Of a DNA stretch of 64,000 bases, positions 62,378 to 64,000 are shown piece by piece (the stretch's first letter is position 1; every line of letters starts with the position of its first letter). The DNA lies in assembly GCA_947644305.1 (NCBI GenBank), contig CANRYS010000011.1:57351-121350 (forward strand), given 5' to 3'. The stretch comes from an uncultured Roseburia sp. Lineage in GTDB: Bacteria; Bacillota; Clostridia; Lachnospirales; Lachnospiraceae. Under the pieces are notes generated by a model. The model did no database searches, was not told the DNA's origin, and was given only the letters and a program-made list of their open reading frames with translations. The position numbers and the translations under genes were made by a program.

Positions 62378-62500
62378 CAGAAAATCTGCACCGACAGAAT
62401 CAACCGCCGCTTTTTCCCTTTCATCTCCTGCCTCGGTATTAAAACCAAAATGTATTTGATCTGGAAAAAATAATTTCTCCTTTCAGATTGAATTTAGGGC

Positions 62501-62827
62501 TTACCAATCACGCTTTTCAATGGCATCTTCCACATCAAGATCAATGCCGAACCACTTTAATATGTATTCCACGGTTTCCCCAATGCTTTCTCTTGCGACA
62601 GTCTCCAATTCGCTGTCATTCTCCTCAAATTCTTCCTGTAGATCGTTGACAGCCTCTGTCATTTCATCAAATTTCCCCTGAATCTTGACTAAGTCATTTT
62701 CTTCGGTTTCCAAAAAGCCAATGACCTTCTGCACCTGATTCCTTACTTTATCTACAAGAAAGTCTGGGAAATATTCATCCTGATACATTTCTGAAAGTAA
62801 TTTGTAATCTTCATCAAATTTTTTCAT
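62501..62827 (-). CDS. Small acidic helical protein, resembles DUF5713 family
   Basis: 108 residues, almost wholly helical and acidic: KKFDEDYKLLSEMYQDEYFP, LVDKVRNQVQKVIGFLETEE, then a coiled section AVNDLQEEFEENDSELETVA and YILKWFGIDLDVEDAIEKRD. The pattern of a Tyr-Pro-Asp-Phe-Leu-Val-Asp-Lys start fits the DUF5713 group as far as I can recall; no function is known. A purine-rich AGGAAG site precedes the ATG. It follows the AhpD-like gene after 108 nt. Confidence 0.75.
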   Translation of the reverse strand: MKKFDEDYKLLSEMYQDEYFPDFLVDKVRNQVQKVIGFLETEENDLVKIQGKFDEMTEAVNDLQEEFEENDSELETVARESIGETVEYILKWFGIDLDVEDAIEKRDW

Positions 62828-62935
62828 CTCTTCTTCCTCTTTCTTTTCCCCAAAGGGCTCTCCATATCGCTATACTTATTCCAATAAAAAGGCTCGTGCC
62901 ATTCATTCTCTGTCTGCTCACTAAAATGGTTGATA

Positions 62936-63274
62936 TTATTGTTCAACTTCTTCGTCTTCCCATACTTCCTTTGCCATGCGGAATACTGCCCATGCTTTCG
63001 GCCATCCACAGTAAAATGCAGCATGGGTGACAATCTCTGCAATTTCTTCTTTTGTGATTCCGTTTTCTTTGGCACTTATCAGATGGTAACGGAACGATTC
63101 ATCCGTCAACCCCTGTGCCATCAGCGACACCACAGTCACAAGACTTCGGTCTCGCAGGGAAAGTTTATCCTCTCTGCTCCACACCTCTCCGAATAATACG
63201 TCATCATTTAACTCCGCAAACTTTGGGGCAAACTCCCCAAGCTGTGTCCTTCCTGCTGTTTGTTTTATTGCCAT
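62936..63274 (-). CDS. Carboxymuconolactone decarboxylase (AhpD-like) family protein
   Basis: 112 residues, the size of a single CMD domain. LSLRDRSLVTVVSLMAQGLT and ITKEEIAEIVTHAAFYCGWP, then AVFRMAKEVW, are the family core; it keeps Glu, His and one Cys of the AhpD-like centre (ThxxxYCG), but not the CxxC pair, so it is probably a decarboxylase- or isomerase-like protein rather than a peroxidase partner. AAGGAGG precedes the ATG. It lies next to a cupin, a common pairing in Clostridia. Confidence 0.93.
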   Translation of the reverse strand: MAIKQTAGRTQLGEFAPKFAELNDDVLFGEVWSREDKLSLRDRSLVTVVSLMAQGLTDESFRYHLISAKENGITKEEIAEIVTHAAFYCGWPKAWAVFRMAKEVWEDEEVEQ

Positions 63275-63299
63275 AACAAATCCTCCTTTCCGGAAACAT

Positions 63300-63361
63300 C
63301 ACGAACTTCGCATAAACACTCACTCCGAAACCTACGGTTTCTCTGCGTTCGTGCTTATGCG
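63300..63361. other. Pseudoknot-forming inverted-repeat element between cupin and AhpD-like genes
   Basis: Plus-strand order: CACGAAC (63300-63306), CGCATAA (63309-63315), GAAACC/GGTTTC hairpin (63327-63341), GTTCGTG (63347-63353), TTATGCG (63355-63361). The first pairs with the fourth block and the second with the last, so the two perfect 7-bp stems cross. The last block contains the cupin stop codon. It may be an RNA pseudoknot or a short palindromic mobile element. Confidence 0.65.
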
Positions 63362-63780
63362 TTCAATTTTTTGTATTCTTCCTCATCTACTGGCTCAAGC
63401 CACTCATTAGAACCACCCTCTGCCGGAACTTCCACTGCTAGATGTTGAAACCAGCTATCCTTTGCTGCACCGTGCCAGTGTTTGACCTCTGGAGGAATAT
63501 TTACCACATCACCCGGATGTAGTTCCTGTGCTTCTTTTCCCCACTCCTGATACCAGCCCCTGCCGCCTGTCACTAACAGGATTTGACCGCCTTTGTGATG
63601 GATATGCCACCAATTCCGGCATGCTCTGGAAAAACTCACGTTACCAATCGGTACGCCTTCTGTCGTAAGCATTTTCAAATAGCACTCTCCCGTAAAATAT
63701 TGTGCAAATGCTGTATTTTCTTCTCCGATATCAAATACAGCGCCTGGTCCTAAATCCGCTTTCATCTGTTCTACATCCAT
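63355..63780 (-). CDS. Cupin-domain protein
   Basis: 141 residues. A small beta-barrel with the metal-binding motif WWHIHHKGGQILLVTGGRGW (HxH) and the second motif LHPGDVVNIPPEVKHWHGAA (His). Such cupins often act beside AhpD-like proteins in uncharacterised redox or aromatic-compound steps. It is the first gene of the run cupin, AhpD-like, DUF5713-like, small protein, SDR, with a consensus promoter and AAGGAGG 7 nt upstream. Confidence 0.93.
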   Translation of the reverse strand: MDVEQMKADLGPGAVFDIGEENTAFAQYFTGECYLKMLTTEGVPIGNVSFSRACRNWWHIHHKGGQILLVTGGRGWYQEWGKEAQELHPGDVVNIPPEVKHWHGAAKDSWFQHLAVEVPAEGGSNEWLEPVDEEEYKKLNA

Positions 63781-63821
63781 GAGTTCGTCCTCCTTAAATG
63801 AAATATTTTTTCTATACTAAC

Positions 63822-63850
63822 ATTGTATTGCCATCACTGATCCATGTCAA
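63822..63850 (-). promoter_or_regulatory. Consensus sigma-A promoter of the cupin operon
   Basis: Perfect TTGACA (63845-63850) and TACAAT (63822-63827) on the minus strand with a 17-nt spacer, about 42 nt before the cupin ATG. Confidence 0.82.
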
Positions 63851-63893
63851 ATACTTCTTCTCCATGGCTTTTAATGCTTTTTATCCTCATCTG

Positions 63894-64000
63894 TTATCTC
63901 CCCCTGCGTTCTTCCCTGATTTCCCTCACATAGTCCTGCATCTCTTTTTCAGACTGGAAGCCGGCCTCTGCCGCTGCACCACGGAAGCCTTCCTCCACAC
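63894..64000 (-). CDS. C-terminal end of a small protein, perhaps an AbrB/MazE- or Phd-type antitoxin
   Basis: Only the last 34 or so residues are inside the window: VEEGFRGAAAEAGFQSEKEM, then a basic tail DYVREIREERRGR and TAA. The AAxEAGxxxExEMQDYVxEIR pattern resembles the C-terminus of AbrB-like or Phd-like antitoxins, but this is a weak basis. The coding frame is supported by its codon pattern and the stop placed just before the cupin promoter. Confidence 0.5.
   Translation of the reverse strand, partial: VEEGFRGAAAEAGFQSEKEMQDYVREIREERRGR

Noticed and set aside
62824..63075. Minus-strand open frame of 83 codons rich in Lys
   Set aside because: It overlaps the AhpD-like gene in another frame for most of its length and has no ribosome site; the part in the gap is not protein-like enough.

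Overview
The window reads as the chromosome of a spore-forming, low-to-mid GC Gram-positive anaerobe of the Clostridia, most probably Lachnospiraceae (family level is inference). Reasons: a spoIIGA-sigE pair, a PolC-type replicative polymerase, the clostridial order pyrH-frr-uppS-cdsA-dxr-rseP-ispG-polC, the order rimP-nusA-ylxR-ylxQ-infB-rbfA-nrnA-truB-ribF, strong AGGAGG ribosome binding sites, and almost all genes on the minus strand. A secreted M60-like metalloprotease and several Ig-like secreted proteins fit a gut or mucosal habitat.

Layout. 1-2.2 kb: hemW (cut by the window edge) and lepA. 2.4-4.2 kb: two secreted proteins and a 52-residue membrane peptide. 4.4-6.1 kb: the mother-cell sporulation operon spoIIGA-sigE behind a promoter with an unusually long spacer. 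6.3-12 kb: S66 peptidase, cyclophilin, miaB, a PDZ-less HtrA-like protease and pheA. 11.9-14.3 kb: folate operon folE-folP-folBK. 14.6-17 kb: a MerR regulator, a P-loop kinase-like protein and a NYN/PIN-like nuclease. 17.4-21.6 kb: purM-purN-purD-glyA. 21.8-26.8 kb: a DRE-TIM aldolase (plus strand), scpA-scpB, a phosphoesterase and a Na/Pi cotransporter preceded by four phased TTTACA repeats. 27-36.7 kb: a MocR-type regulator and the translation/nusA-infB operon. 36.8-38.6 kb: an ABC exporter preceded by a very structured leader.

38.6-41.6 kb is the accessory hot spot: a SIR2-like/TPR protein, tRNA-Glu(CTC), and a HEPN/MNT toxin-antitoxin pair. The pair carries a premature stop in the antitoxin and a 77-bp palindromic insertion, with an apparent target duplication, exactly at the stop/start overlap. 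41.6-52.5 kb is the core operon for replication, isoprenoid, phospholipid and cell-wall precursors and ribosome recycling. 52.5-58.6 kb holds bactofilin, a polysaccharide deacetylase, a LacI-sensor diguanylate cyclase and an NAD salvage pair. 58.6-64 kb is accessory: a secreted Ig-like protein, the M60-like protease, and a stress/redox-type run (cupin, AhpD-like, two small proteins, SDR oxidoreductase).

The best candidates for new biology are the three-way-junction element upstream of the ABC exporter (38.6-38.8 kb), the palindromic insertion in the HEPN/MNT pair (41.2 kb), a pseudoknot-forming intergenic element (63.3 kb), an intrinsic-terminator-like hairpin in the rimP-nusA leader (36.76 kb), and the phased repeats before the phosphate transporter (26.96 kb). 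None of these could be searched against databases here.
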